A DNA stretch of 18,262 nucleotides from Bacillaceae bacterium UBA7792 (GCA_002480735.1 DLCS01000101.1:1-18262), one strand, 5' to 3'; counted from the stretch's first letter, positions 1-7,714 are shown. Numbers and translations are program-made. The notes: a model not told the origin generated them from the letters alone.

Positions 1-323
1 TTGATGAGCCGACAACAGGTCTGCATGTGGATGATATTTCAAGATTGCTAGTGGTGCTCCAGCGTCTTGTTGAAAATGGCGATACCGTCCTCGTTATTGA
101 GCATAATTTAGATGTGATTAAGACGGCCGATTATTTGGTCGATTTAGGACCAGAGGGAGGCGACAAAGGAGGAACGATTATCGGAACCGGAACTCCTGAA
201 AAGATCGCCGAAATCCCAGAATCGCACACAGGCCGATATTTAAAGCCCATTCTTGAACGAGATCGCCAAAGAATGAAGGAACTCATTCAAGAAAAAGAAG
301 CAACAGTTAAGGCACTTTTCTAA
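1..323 (+). CDS. uvrA: UvrABC system protein A, C-terminal end (partial)
   Basis: This is the last ~107 codons of the excinuclease ABC ATPase subunit, which finds bulky DNA lesions and loads UvrB in nucleotide excision repair. The gene enters the window already open; the first full codon in frame is at base 3. The visible part begins with the second ABC Walker B/D-loop motif [12 protein letters not shown], followed by the H-loop region [11 protein letters not shown] and the typical UvrA tail ([29 protein letters not shown]). The reading frame is intact to the TAA stop. Family assignment is secure from these motifs. The N-terminal ATPase domain and zinc fingers lie outside the window. A hairpin element and an intrinsic terminator follow the stop. 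Confidence 0.97.
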   Translation, partial: DEPTTGLHVDDISRLLVVLQRLVENGDTVLVIEHNLDVIKTADYLVDLGPEGGDKGGTIIGTGTPEKIAEIPESHTGRYLKPILERDRQRMKELIQEKEATVKALF

Positions 324-425
324 GACATGTGCTGTTGAAAATGAAAGTCAGAATTTGAATTATTTGAAATTTAGTGATTGAAACGGAGAAAAGTGCTGGT
401 CATTTTATGCGTGAAACTAAGCCCA

Positions 426-477
426 GTGTGAAACGGAATGACCGGCATTAGGGTCATTCCAAAACCACATCCCGTAC
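426..477 (+). repeat. Stem-loop element, copy A (GGCATTAG loop)
   Basis: Positions 435-443 and 452-460 form a perfect 9-bp stem (GGAATGACC/GGTCATTCC) with loop GGCATTAG at 444-451. An outer 5-bp pairing, GTGTG 426-430 with CGTAC 473-477 (two G-U wobbles), encloses it. A second element at 3454-3505 has the same loop and a similar 3' strand (ending CCGTAC) on a different stem. The architecture is directly visible; the function is unknown. It sits between uvrA and its terminator, so it would lie in the uvrA mRNA 3' UTR. Confidence 0.55.
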
Positions 478-497
478 CAACCAAACTTAATTAAAAG

Positions 498-525
498 GAA
501 ACCCGCCAAAACGGCGGGTTTCTTC
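498..525 (+). terminator. Intrinsic terminator after uvrA
   Basis: GAAACCCGCC (498-507) pairs perfectly with GGCGGGTTTC (513-522) around an AAAAC loop, followed by TTCTG. It is a GC-rich 10-bp stem with a modest T tract and separates uvrA from the next operon. Confidence 0.85.
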
Positions 526-561
526 TGCATTTATGGGGAAAAGAGGAGCGCTATAGAGCTA

Positions 562-609
562 ATATTTGCGAAAAAATAATATATTTGCGGCAATTTGAAT
601 ATATTTGCG
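562..609 (+). repeat. Three direct repeats ATATTTGCG (iteron-like)
   Basis: ATATTTGCG occurs at 562-570, 581-589 and 601-609, with starts 19 and 20 bp apart, close to two helical turns. The array ends 14 bp before the SigW -35 element of the downstream operon, a position suited to an activator or repressor binding one face of the helix. The repeats are seen directly; regulation is inferred. Chance recurrence in AT-rich DNA is possible, but the GCG ends make it less likely. Confidence 0.45.
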
Positions 610-622
610 AAACATCAAAATT

Positions 623-648
623 TGAAACCTTCGTCTCTGAAAAACGTA
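623..648 (+). promoter_or_regulatory. SigW-type ECF promoter of the yvlAB-yvlD-like operon
   Basis: TGAAAC at 623-628, exactly 16 nt, then CGTA at 645-648: a full match to the B. subtilis SigW consensus as I know it (TGAAAC-N16-CGTA). Predicted transcription start is near 655, about 18 nt before the ATG at 673. The B. subtilis yvlABCD operon belongs to the SigW regulon, so sequence and gene context agree. Confidence 0.85.
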
Positions 649-672
649 AAAATAGAAAAGGAGTTGAGGAAA

Positions 673-996
673 ATGGATACAAATAAAGTTCTATCGGCAT
701 TGAGCTATTTCAGCATCTTTTTTGCGGGGATTATTTTTCCACTCATCGTATGGCTAGTGGCCAGTGACAAGGTGGTCAAGGGGCATGCAAAGAAGGCCTT
801 TTTTTCACATATCATTACTTTGATCCCTGTGCCGATTATTATTTTTTCCGTTATATTTGATATCGTTGGGGGATATTCGGACGTACCTGTCATGTTCTTT
901 ATTAGTATCATTGTGACGGTCATCCTAAGTTTAATCGTGCTTATTTGGAATATTGTCAAAGGAATTCAAGTATTGACTAAAGAAAGTATATATTAG
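673..996 (+). CDS. DUF4870-type small membrane protein (YvlA-like position)
   Basis: A 107-residue integral membrane protein with three predicted hydrophobic segments and the DUF4870 pattern: an N-terminal LSALSYFSIFFAGIIFPLIVW helix, a short charged turn (VKGHAKKAFFSH), then two more helices. Its molecular function is not known. The ATG at 673 was chosen over upstream in-frame codons because AAGGAG (658-663) and GAGG (666-669) precede it, and because starts further upstream would fall before the SigW promoter. It is the first gene of an envelope-stress operon and lies 24 bp before the DUF4097 gene. YvlA occupies this position in B. subtilis; I infer equivalence from position and do not assign the symbol. 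Confidence 0.8.
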   Translation: MDTNKVLSALSYFSIFFAGIIFPLIVWLVASDKVVKGHAKKAFFSHIITLIPVPIIIFSVIFDIVGGYSDVPVMFFISIIVTVILSLIVLIWNIVKGIQVLTKESIY

Positions 997-1020
997 GATT
1001 TTATAGAGGAGGATGTAGCC

Positions 1021-2127
1021 ATGCAAGAAGAAAGAAAACGAATTTTGAATTTGGTCAAAGAGGGTAAGCTAACAGTGAATGAAGCACTCGTTCTGTTAGA
1101 AGGGTTGGATGATTCGGAAGAAAGCATGAAGAAAAAGAAAGAGGCGTTATTCGGAGAGCTTTCCACGACCGTTCATTTTGAAGAGGCGAAAAAGGAAGAC
1201 TCTTATTCGCAGCAGAAATTCCAATCCACAAAGGAAAAACTTTTTGAATTTGTTGACACAGCACTGAAGAAAATTAAGGATTTTGATTTGGATTTAAACT
1301 TCGGAGCATCCATTGATATTTCTCATATTTTTCAGCAGAGTGACGTGTATTTAAAAGAGATGGATGTCGATCTGGCCAATGGCTCAGTAAAAATCGTTCC
1401 TTGGGATCAGCAGGATGTGCGCGTCGAGTGTGAGGCAAAGGTCTATCGAGTCGATACCCAGGATGAGGCGCGAAATCACTTTTTGAAAAATGTTACCTTT
1501 GCTATTGAGGGGCAGAAGCTGCGTTTTCATTCCCAGCAAAAGTGGATGAAAATCCATGCGATCCTTTATATTCCGCAAGCCCAGTATGATAGCATTAAGG
1601 TGCGGATGTTTAATGGGCCAATTGAAAGTGAAAACTTACATGTAGAAAAGTATAATGTGAAGACAGCCAATGGAAAGATTAATATTTTTGGCATTACGAG
1701 TAAATATTTGGATGCCGAAACGGCCAATGGGCAAATTGAAGTGCGTGACGGAAAAGTGGAAGACTTTGAGGCGGAAACAATTAACGGGGCCATCAAGCTT
1801 GATGGGAGCTTCGAAAGGCTCGAGCTTCAGTCATTCAATGGAAATATTATCTGCTCTTTAACTGATCCTCGATGCGATCGGATTGAGGCAAAAGGGACGA
1901 CAGGTGCAATCAAGCTCTATTTGCCAAGGGAAATGGCTATCTCAGGTGAGGCCAAGTCCAATGTTGGAAGCTTTGATATCGATTATTCGGGCATTCAAGT
2001 AGTGGATGAAAAAAATGAAGTTATTCAAAAGCTTGTCCGTTTCCAACCGACGATTCCAAGTGAGAGAACTGCAAGAATTTATCTGGACTCAAAAACGGGA
2101 TCAATTGCGATAAAAAGAAATCAATAG
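1021..2127 (+). CDS. yvlB: YvlB-like protein: SHOCT-like N-terminus plus DUF4097 beta-repeat domain
   Basis: A 368-residue protein, probably cytoplasmic since no signal peptide or membrane helix is visible. Residues 1-30 (EERKRILNLVKEGKLTVNEALVLL) look like the short helical SHOCT-like/DUF2089-type module found at the N-terminus of YvlB proteins. A charged linker follows. From about residue 115 comes the DUF4097 region, with recurring turns such as ANGSV, FNGPI, ANGKI, ANGQI, INGAI, FNGNI and TTGAI, typical of a right-handed beta-helix. B. subtilis YvlB is a SigW-regulated protein of unknown biochemical role linked to envelope stress. The start has GAGGAGG about 10 nt upstream. Identification is confident at family level; function is unknown. 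Confidence 0.88.
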   Translation: MQEERKRILNLVKEGKLTVNEALVLLEGLDDSEESMKKKKEALFGELSTTVHFEEAKKEDSYSQQKFQSTKEKLFEFVDTALKKIKDFDLDLNFGASIDISHIFQQSDVYLKEMDVDLANGSVKIVPWDQQDVRVECEAKVYRVDTQDEARNHFLKNVTFAIEGQKLRFHSQQKWMKIHAILYIPQAQYDSIKVRMFNGPIESENLHVEKYNVKTANGKINIFGITSKYLDAETANGQIEVRDGKVEDFEAETINGAIKLDGSFERLELQSFNGNIICSLTDPRCDRIEAKGTTGAIKLYLPREMAISGEAKSNVGSFDIDYSGIQVVDEKNEVIQKLVRFQPTIPSERTARIYLDSKTGSIAIKRNQ

Positions 2128-2227
2128 AATTAGATTCATCATTATAATAAAATTGTAGCTAAAAGCGATAAATCAGGATTACGAAATGGATGAAGCAGAA
2201 ATAATGCCTTATTAAAGGATGTTGGAC

Positions 2228-2587
2228 ATGAGATGGATTATTGGAATACTAATTAATGCGGTATTGTTTATTGCGTTGGCTGGATATTTTGAGGACTCCT
2301 TTTATATAGAGGGGATAGGGGCAGCGATTGGGGCGAGCTTTGTACTGGCTATCTTGAATGTATTAGTGAAGCCAATTTTAATCATTTTGACGCTTCCTAT
2401 TACGGTGTTTACCCTAGGCCTGTTCTTATTCGTTATCAACGGAGTGACCCTTCTGCTTACCGATGCGATTATTGGGGAGTCCTTTGAAATCAGTGGATTA
2501 GGGATGGCGATCTTGATTTCAGCGATTATGTCAGTCGTCAATCTGGTTATCCAAAATGTTGTTTTTGATTCGAAAAAAGAAAAATAG
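2228..2587 (+). CDS. yvlD: YvlD-like four-helix membrane protein (phage holin 4 superfamily)
   Basis: A 119-residue membrane protein with four hydrophobic segments and the pattern of the phage-holin-4/YvlD family: MRWIIGILINAVLFIALAGY at the start, then NVLVKPIL, LPITVFTLGLFLFVINGV, and a C-terminal helix ending near NLVIQNVVF. The name comes from sequence similarity; there is no evidence of holin function in the chromosomal family. The ATG at 2228 is preferred over an in-frame ATG at 2219 because AAAGGAT (2213-2219) is then 8 nt away. It lies 100 bp after yvlB with no internal terminator, so it probably shares the SigW transcript. A terminator follows immediately. The PspC-domain gene yvlC, found between yvlB and yvlD in B. 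subtilis, is absent. Confidence 0.88.
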   Translation: MRWIIGILINAVLFIALAGYFEDSFYIEGIGAAIGASFVLAILNVLVKPILIILTLPITVFTLGLFLFVINGVTLLLTDAIIGESFEISGLGMAILISAIMSVVNLVIQNVVFDSKKEK

Positions 2588-2615
2588 AGGATCTGGCGAA
2601 CAGATCCTCTTTCTT
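2586..2615 (+). terminator. Bidirectional intrinsic terminator between yvlD and the amidase gene
   Basis: AGAGGATCTG (2586-2595) pairs with CAGATCCTCT (2601-2610) around GCGAA, with TTCTT on the plus side. On the minus strand the same stem is followed by TATTTTTC, so it can also end the convergent amidase transcript. It overlaps the stop codons of both genes. Confidence 0.85.
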
Positions 2616-3300
2616 ATCCCTCTTGGACGGATGCTTCATACCCGATTCCCCTTAATCTTGTCATCAATTCCTCCGCCTGCTTTTTTTCATAAAATGGTCC
2701 AATCCGGACATGAAAAAGGCTCTCCTGCTTCTGTAGTTGGTCAGGTGCTTTCAACTTGAGTTGAAAATGCTCACGAATCCCTTTTACAATCGCTTCTGCA
2801 CAGGTTTTGCGATAGAGATCAGAGCGAAGCAGCTGAAGCTCTGATTGGTTTGTCATGAACCCACACTCCACCAAAATAGCAGTCATTTTCGTTACTCTCA
2901 AGACGTGAAAATTAGCTGACTTCACGCCACGATCACGGAGTCCTGTTGCGATGATTAAGTTTTTTTGTATGCGTTCTGCCAGCTTGGTTGCTTCCGGTGG
3001 CTTTGTTTTAAATACATAGGTTTCAATCCCTTGAGCCTCATTCCACCCTGAACCATATGCATTGGCGTGAATAGACACAAAGCAGTCGACAGCCAGCTGG
3101 TTCGCCTTATCCGTCCTCTCCTGCAATGAGACATCCCTTTTGTCCGAATGAGAAAAATAGACGGTTACCCCTTCATACTCCTCCAGCATAGCCTTCATAT
3201 AGTTAGCGACTACTCGATTAAACTCGTATTCACGCATCCCGTCCGGACTTCTCTTCCCTACAGTATTGTAGCTATGTCCGGCATCAAGCATGATTTTCAT
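2614..3300 (-). CDS. CwlC-like N-acetylmuramoyl-L-alanine amidase with C-terminal SPOR domain
   Basis: A 228-residue zinc amidase (Amidase_3 fold) that would cleave the bond between MurNAc and L-alanine of peptidoglycan. Zinc ligands fit H9 (DAGHS), E24 (REYEF) and H78 (SIHANA); the catalytic glutamate is E145 (ILVECGF). The stretch RDRGVKSANFHVLR closely resembles CwlC. A single SPOR-like segment (residues ~194-228, FHVRIGPFYEKKQAEEL) ends the protein; CwlC has two. There is no signal peptide, which in this family fits either mother-cell lysis late in sporulation or a phage endolysin origin. No holin or other phage gene is adjacent. Start ATG at 3300 has AAGGAAAGGAG upstream. It sits alone on the minus strand between yvlD and hprK. 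Confidence 0.88.
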   Translation of the reverse strand: MKIMLDAGHSYNTVGKRSPDGMREYEFNRVVANYMKAMLEEYEGVTVYFSHSDKRDVSLQERTDKANQLAVDCFVSIHANAYGSGWNEAQGIETYVFKTKPPEATKLAERIQKNLIIATGLRDRGVKSANFHVLRVTKMTAILVECGFMTNQSELQLLRSDLYRKTCAEAIVKGIREHFQLKLKAPDQLQKQESLFHVRIGPFYEKKQAEELMTRLRGIGYEASVQEG

Positions 3301-3375
3301 GGTGACACACTCCTTTCCTTAAGTTTTTTTTAATGACCACCACCCATGAAAAAAAGTCTGATACGATCTCATCCT

Positions 3376-3520
3376 TATAATATGTAAATCGTCCCAAAAC
3401 GGATAGGTATACTTTTTTGAAGGCTCTTTTCTTGTTCCGTGATGCCATACCTGGTACGACAGGCAATGGTTGGCATTAGAACCATTGCCTAATAACAATC
3501 CGTACTAAAAGAGCCTTTTT
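3376..3520 (+). ncRNA. Candidate small RNA or leader ending in stem-loop element copy B
   Basis: An 11-bp outer stem, AAGGCTCTTTT (3420-3430) with AAAAGAGCCTT (3507-3517), runs into TTTTT and so has terminator polarity on the plus strand. Inside lie GTACG/CGTAC (3454-3458/3501-3505) and a perfect 11-bp hairpin (3461-3471/3480-3490) with loop GGCATTAG, the same loop as at 444-451. A perfect TATAAT lies at 3376-3381, giving a possible start near 3388 and a ~130-nt RNA, but no good -35 is visible. It could also simply be a terminator-like repeat between amidase and hprK. The structure is seen directly; gene status is inferred. Confidence 0.45.
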
Positions 3521-3532
3521 GAACATACAAAT

Positions 3533-3560
3533 TTGGTTCTTAATAAAAAAATGCTAAAAT
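3533..3560 (+). promoter_or_regulatory. Predicted SigA promoter of the hprK operon
   Basis: TTGGTT (3533-3538), 16-nt spacer, TAAAAT (3555-3560). Start would be near 3567, giving a ~143-nt leader before the TTG start of hprK. The leader can form small hairpins, TCTCC/GGAGA just after the start and GCAAG-A-CTTGC at 3663-3673. I recognise no riboswitch in it. Confidence 0.6.
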
Positions 3561-3709
3561 AGAGTGAAACTCTCCTAAGTGGAGATTGTACGACAAAAAA
3601 TTCTTATTTGCTTCTACTAGAGCAAGACATCCCGGACGGAACCCTCTGCACGATCCTAAGGGCAAGACTTGCTACAACTAAAACCATACCATCAAGGGAG
3701 GAGTTCATT

Positions 3710-4645
3710 TTGGCGAAGGTACGAACGAAGGATGTTATGGAAAAGTTCAAGCTGGACTTAATTAGTGGTGAAGAAGGCATCAATCGCCCAATCACAATGA
3801 CTGATATTTCCAGACCAGGGCTTGAACTGGCTGGGTTTTTCGACTATTATCCTGCAGAACGAGTCCAATTACTCGGAAAAACTGAATTAACTTTCATTCA
3901 AAAATTGGATGTAGACACGAAGGCGGAGAGGCTTGAGCGTTTGTGTACCGATATTACTCCTGCAATCATCGTGACGAGGGATATGGAGGTTCCCCCAGAG
4001 CTTATTGAGGCATCGGAGCGAGAAGCCGTTCCAGTCTTGCGATCCAAATTCAAAACGACCCGTTTTTCGAGCCGTTTGACAAACTTTTTGGAGGCGAAGC
4101 TTGCGCCAACGACAGCGGTTCATGGCGTCTTAATTGATATTTATGGAGTTGGTGTGCTCATCACAGGAAAAAGTGGAGTCGGAAAAAGTGAAACCGCACT
4201 CGAGCTTGTAAAAAGAGGCCATCGTCTCGTAGCCGATGACTGCGTAGAGATTCGCCAGGAGGATGATGACACCCTTGTGGGGAATTCTCCTGAGTTAATT
4301 GAGCATCTTCTTGAAATTCGCGGACTAGGAATCATCAACGTGATGACCCTATTTGGAGCAGGAGCAGTTCGAAGCTTCAAGAAGATTTCGCTCGTCATTC
4401 ACTTAGAGCTATGGGATCAGTCGAAGCAATACGATCGCTTGGGCCTTGATGAAGAAACGATGAGAATTATTGATACATCCGTGACAAAGCTTACCGTTCC
4501 TGTTCGTCCAGGACGAAATCTTGCGGTCATTATTGAAGTAGCGGCTATGAATTTCCGCCTGAAGAGAATGGGCGTTAATGCCGCAGAGCAATTCGCAAGC
4601 CGGTTGTCTGATGTGATTGAAGATGGGGACCACGAGGATCGCTGA
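3710..4645 (+). CDS. hprK: HPr kinase/phosphorylase
   Basis: A bifunctional enzyme that phosphorylates HPr (and Crh) on Ser46, and in the reverse direction uses phosphate to dephosphorylate it and release pyrophosphate. It is the sensor of carbon catabolite repression in Firmicutes. The protein is 311 residues, the usual length. Walker A GKSGVGKS lies at residues 153-160, the conserved VHG histidine at ~139, and the HPrK signature [18 protein letters not shown] follows. The start is TTG at 3710 with a strong AAGGGAGGAG 6 nt upstream; it yields [10 protein letters not shown], matching B. subtilis HprK. An in-frame extension to 3608 is open but lacks a ribosome site. First gene of the hprK-lgt-yvoD-ppaX-yvoF cluster. 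Confidence 0.97.
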   Translation: MAKVRTKDVMEKFKLDLISGEEGINRPITMTDISRPGLELAGFFDYYPAERVQLLGKTELTFIQKLDVDTKAERLERLCTDITPAIIVTRDMEVPPELIEASEREAVPVLRSKFKTTRFSSRLTNFLEAKLAPTTAVHGVLIDIYGVGVLITGKSGVGKSETALELVKRGHRLVADDCVEIRQEDDDTLVGNSPELIEHLLEIRGLGIINVMTLFGAGAVRSFKKISLVIHLELWDQSKQYDRLGLDEETMRIIDTSVTKLTVPVRPGRNLAVIIEVAAMNFRLKRMGVNAAEQFASRLSDVIEDGDHEDR

Positions 4646-4701
4646 AGCATTTCCCCCTTTTTACAAAAACAGCCATAATCTAAGAAAAAGGAGATGGATT
4701 C

Positions 4702-5520
4702 ATGGAAAAAAATATACAGCCTCTTGATCCAATTGCGTTCTCGCTAGGTCCGATTTCGGTACACTGGTACGGAGTCATCATCGGTGTAGGGCTTGCGTTA
4801 GCACTAGTGATTGCGATGAGGGAAGGGGAAAAGAGAGGCCTAAACAAGGATGTTTTTGCTGATTTAATGCTTTGGGCCATCCCGATCTCGATTTTAAGTG
4901 CACGCCTTTATTATGTCATTTTTGAATGGGGCTATTATTCGCAAAATCCGGGTGATATCATCAAAATTTGGAACGGGGGGATTGCCATTCACGGTGCCTT
5001 AATCGGTGCAGTGGTGACCGCCTATGTTTTCTCGAAAAAAAGAGGAATTTCGTTTTGGCAGCTTGCGGATATCGCAGCTCCAAGTATTATCCTTGGACAG
5101 GCAATAGGTAGATGGGGAAACTTCATGAATCAGGAGGCACATGGTGGCGAGGTAAGCCGTGCGTTTTTAGAAAACTTGCACCTGCCAAATTTCATTATTG
5201 ATCAAATGTATATAAACGGCACCTACTATCATCCTACCTTTTTATATGAATCGATTTGGAACCTGCTAGGTTTTATCCTATTAATCTCATTGCGACGAGT
5301 CAATCTTCGCCGTGGAGAAATGTTCCTATCTTATGTGATTTGGTATTCCGTGGGGCGCTTCTTTATTGAAGGCATGCGAACGGACAGCCTGATGCTAACA
5401 TCGAATTTGCGAATCGCACAAACCATTTCGATTGTGCTTATCGTCGGGGCTGTTGCCATTTTGATCTACAGAAGAATGAAGGGTCTTTCCAAGCAAAGAT
5501 ATTTAGATAGAAGCGTGTAA
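4702..5520 (+). CDS. lgt: Phosphatidylglycerol:prolipoprotein diacylglyceryl transferase
   Basis: Transfers diacylglycerol from phosphatidylglycerol to the lipobox cysteine of prolipoproteins at the membrane, the first step of lipoprotein maturation. The 272-residue protein has about seven hydrophobic segments. Diagnostic features are HGAL at ~97-100 and the Lgt signature [18 protein letters not shown] at ~132-149 with its essential arginine. The ATG is preceded by AAAAAGGAGA. It follows hprK by 56 bp with no terminator and precedes yvoD by 22 bp. PrsA, encoded later in the window, is a typical substrate. Confidence 0.97.
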   Translation: MEKNIQPLDPIAFSLGPISVHWYGVIIGVGLALALVIAMREGEKRGLNKDVFADLMLWAIPISILSARLYYVIFEWGYYSQNPGDIIKIWNGGIAIHGALIGAVVTAYVFSKKRGISFWQLADIAAPSIILGQAIGRWGNFMNQEAHGGEVSRAFLENLHLPNFIIDQMYINGTYYHPTFLYESIWNLLGFILLISLRRVNLRRGEMFLSYVIWYSVGRFFIEGMRTDSLMLTSNLRIAQTISIVLIVGAVAILIYRRMKGLSKQRYLDRSV

Positions 5521-5542
5521 GTTTAACATAGGGGAGAAGAAC

Positions 5543-6484
5543 ATGTGGGGTCAAACATTGAAACAAGGATTAAAGGCTGGGCTGAAAACGACCTGGACAT
5601 TGGGAAAAATTATTTTTCCCGTTACATTAATCGTTGCGTTTCTCCAGCATACACCGATTTTGCCATGGGTCATTAAGTTGGTCACCCCACTGATGAGTCT
5701 GTTTGGTTTATCTGGGGATGCAGCCATTCCGCTTGTGATTGGGAACTTCCTTAATCTGTATGCCGCCATTGGAGCGATTTTGACACTGGATTTAACGGTT
5801 AAAGAGGTTTTTATTATTGCGGTAATGCTGTCCTTTTCACATAATATGCTCGTTGAATCAAGTGTGGCGACAAGGGTTGGTGTGAAGCTTTGGATCGCCG
5901 TTGTGGTAAGGGTAGGCTTGGCGTTAATCTCAGGAGTCGTTATTAATCTTGTGTGGCAAGGTGGTGGACAGCAAGCCAAATATGGGATGATTCAAGGTTC
6001 ACAGGAGGAAGTGACAGGCCTGCTAGATATTAGCGTGAATGCCCTGCAAACAGCTGCCATGGGTATCCTTCAGCTTGCCATGATTGTCATTCCGCTAATG
6101 GTGGTTATCCAATTCTTGAAGGATTTGAAATGGCTCGACATCTTTTCAAAGTGGATGGCTCCGGTTACAAGGGCTCTAGGGATGATGAAAAATACCTCCA
6201 CTACCTTAGCTGCTGGGCTCTTGTTCGGCCTTGCTTATGGGGCCGGTGTGATGATTCAAGCGGTCAAAGAGGACGGGGTGAGCAAAAAGGATGCCACGCT
6301 GGCGTTTATTTTTCTCGCTGGCTGTCACGCGGTGGTTGAGGATACATTGATCTTTGTGCCACTTGGGATCCCGGTGCTGCCACTGCTCTTTATCCGGCTT
6401 GTGCTGGCGATTGTTGTGACAATCATTGTTGCGACCTCTTGGAATCGCGTGGAAATTGCAAAAAGAAAGGAAACCACAATATGA
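5543..6484 (+). CDS. yvoD: YvoD-like nucleoside-recognition (Gate) domain membrane protein
   Basis: A 313-residue polytopic membrane protein of the nucleoside-recognition/Gate family, related to the spore maturation proteins SpmA/SpmB. Two similar halves are visible, each with a long hydrophobic block, and the family-like segments [15 protein letters not shown] and [11 protein letters not shown] in the first half match [19 protein letters not shown] and [14 protein letters not shown] in the second. Substrate and function are unknown. GGGGAGAAG lies just upstream of the ATG. The stop overlaps the ppaX start in ATGA, indicating translational coupling. Confidence 0.88.
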   Translation: MWGQTLKQGLKAGLKTTWTLGKIIFPVTLIVAFLQHTPILPWVIKLVTPLMSLFGLSGDAAIPLVIGNFLNLYAAIGAILTLDLTVKEVFIIAVMLSFSHNMLVESSVATRVGVKLWIAVVVRVGLALISGVVINLVWQGGGQQAKYGMIQGSQEEVTGLLDISVNALQTAAMGILQLAMIVIPLMVVIQFLKDLKWLDIFSKWMAPVTRALGMMKNTSTTLAAGLLFGLAYGAGVMIQAVKEDGVSKKDATLAFIFLAGCHAVVEDTLIFVPLGIPVLPLLFIRLVLAIVVTIIVATSWNRVEIAKRKETTI

Positions 6485-7131
6485 CGAAGATAACCACAAT
6501 CCTATTTGATTTAGATGGAACATTAATTAATACGAACGATTTAATCATTCAGTCTTTCTTGCATACGTTAGGGAAATTTTATCCCGATCAGTATAAAGAA
6601 GAGGATGTTCTACCATTTATGGGACCGACCTTAATGGAAACGTTTGAAAGCATTGACAAGGAAAAATCAGAGGACATGATTCGAGAATACCGTACGTTTA
6701 ATATTGCTCATCATGACGAATTGGTGAAGGAATTTGATGGGGTGTATGAGACGATTGCCGCTTTGAAGGAGAATGGCTTTAAGCTTGGAATCGTCACGAC
6801 GAAAATGTTAAATGTGGTAAAAATGGGACTTGAGGTAACGAGGCTTACTCCCTTTTTTGAAGTGATTGTTGCTTTAGATCATGTGACAAAGGCAAAGCCT
6901 GATCCCGAACCTATTAGGAAGGCACTTGAACAGCTTCAATCTACACCGGAAGAGGCGATCATGGTTGGTGACAACTACCATGATATTTTAGGTGGAAAGA
7001 ATGCTGGTACGAAAACTGCAGGTGTGGCTTGGTCTGCTAAGGGAAGAGCATATCTAGAAGAGTATCATCCTGATTATATCCTCGATCATATGAGTGATTT
7101 ACTTGAAATCGTAGGAGCCAGGCAGCGATGA
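6481..7131 (+). CDS. ppaX: Pyrophosphatase PpaX
   Basis: A HAD-superfamily phosphatase that hydrolyses the pyrophosphate made when HprK/P dephosphorylates P-Ser-HPr, helping to drive that reaction. At 216 residues it matches B. subtilis PpaX in length. Motif I FDLDGTL has the nucleophile D10 and acid/base D12; motif II is VTTK; the C-terminal motifs are KPDPEP and [15 protein letters not shown]. The start at 6481 was chosen over an in-frame upstream codon because it overlaps the yvoD stop in ATGA. It overlaps yvoF in the same way. Linkage to hprK supports this specific member over other HAD phosphatases. Confidence 0.95.
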   Translation: MTKITTILFDLDGTLINTNDLIIQSFLHTLGKFYPDQYKEEDVLPFMGPTLMETFESIDKEKSEDMIREYRTFNIAHHDELVKEFDGVYETIAALKENGFKLGIVTTKMLNVVKMGLEVTRLTPFFEVIVALDHVTKAKPDPEPIRKALEQLQSTPEEAIMVGDNYHDILGGKNAGTKTAGVAWSAKGRAYLEEYHPDYILDHMSDLLEIVGARQR

Positions 7132-7664
7132 GGCGGACAACCCGCTACCCTGTTGAAGGGGCCAATTCCTTATGGCATGTGTATAAGACGGTACCCTTTT
7201 GGAAGGTTGTCAGGAATTTTATCATCATTCAATTAGCTCGGTACACCCCGTTTCTTGGTATGAAGAATTGGCTCTACCGAACTTTTTTGCGGATGAAGGT
7301 TGGGGAGCAAACGTCCTTCGCATTAATGGTGATGCTCGATGTGATGTTTCCTGAAAAAATTAGTGTCGGTCGCAATACGGTGATTGGCTATAATACGACC
7401 ATTCTCGCCCATGAGTATTTGATTAAGGAGTATCGCCTTGGTGAGGTACAAATCGGCAGTGAAGTGATGATCGGAGCGAACTCTACGATCCTGCCAGGCG
7501 TGACGATTGGAGACGGTGCTTTTGTTTCAGCAGGAACTCTTGTCCATAAGGACGTTCCTGCGGGCGCATTTGTCGGCGGTAATCCGATGCGTGTCATTTA
7601 CACGAAGGAACAGCTGGCAGAAAGATGGGCAGATGACCCGATTTATGGAAAAAATAATATGTAA
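7128..7664 (+). CDS. yvoF: YvoF-like left-handed beta-helix acyltransferase
   Basis: A 178-residue protein of the maltose O-acetyltransferase/NodL-like hexapeptide family. The C-terminal half shows hexapeptide repeats ([40 protein letters not shown]) and ends the domain with the typical [15 protein letters not shown]. The acyl acceptor is unknown. The start overlaps the ppaX stop (ATGA), so it is translationally coupled and is the last gene of the operon; a strong terminator follows directly. In B. subtilis the hisZ-hisG genes come next; here they do not. Confidence 0.9.
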   Translation: MRRTTRYPVEGANSLWHVYKTVPFWKVVRNFIIIQLARYTPFLGMKNWLYRTFLRMKVGEQTSFALMVMLDVMFPEKISVGRNTVIGYNTTILAHEYLIKEYRLGEVQIGSEVMIGANSTILPGVTIGDGAFVSAGTLVHKDVPAGAFVGGNPMRVIYTKEQLAERWADDPIYGKNNM

Positions 7665-7714
7665 GACTGTAGACTGGCTCTCTTAAAATGGGGCTAGTCT
7701 ACAGTCTTTTTTTT
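7663..7714 (+). terminator. Intrinsic terminator of the hprK operon
   Basis: AAGACTGTAGACT (7663-7675) pairs perfectly with AGTCTACAGTCTT (7696-7708); inner GGCTC/GGGCT extends the stem, and a run of eight Ts follows. The stem overlaps the yvoF stop codon. Confidence 0.92.

Noticed and set aside
3608..3709. In-frame N-terminal extension of hprK
   Set aside because: It has no ribosome site, whereas the TTG at 3710 has a near-ideal one and gives the family's standard N-terminus.
5551..5979. 142-codon ORF antisense to yvoD
   Set aside because: Shadow of the yvoD coding frame; no family resemblance and no ribosome site.
6206..6523. 105-codon minus-strand ORF across the yvoD-ppaX junction
   Set aside because: Antisense to two coupled genes; composition is not protein-like and there is no promoter or ribosome site.
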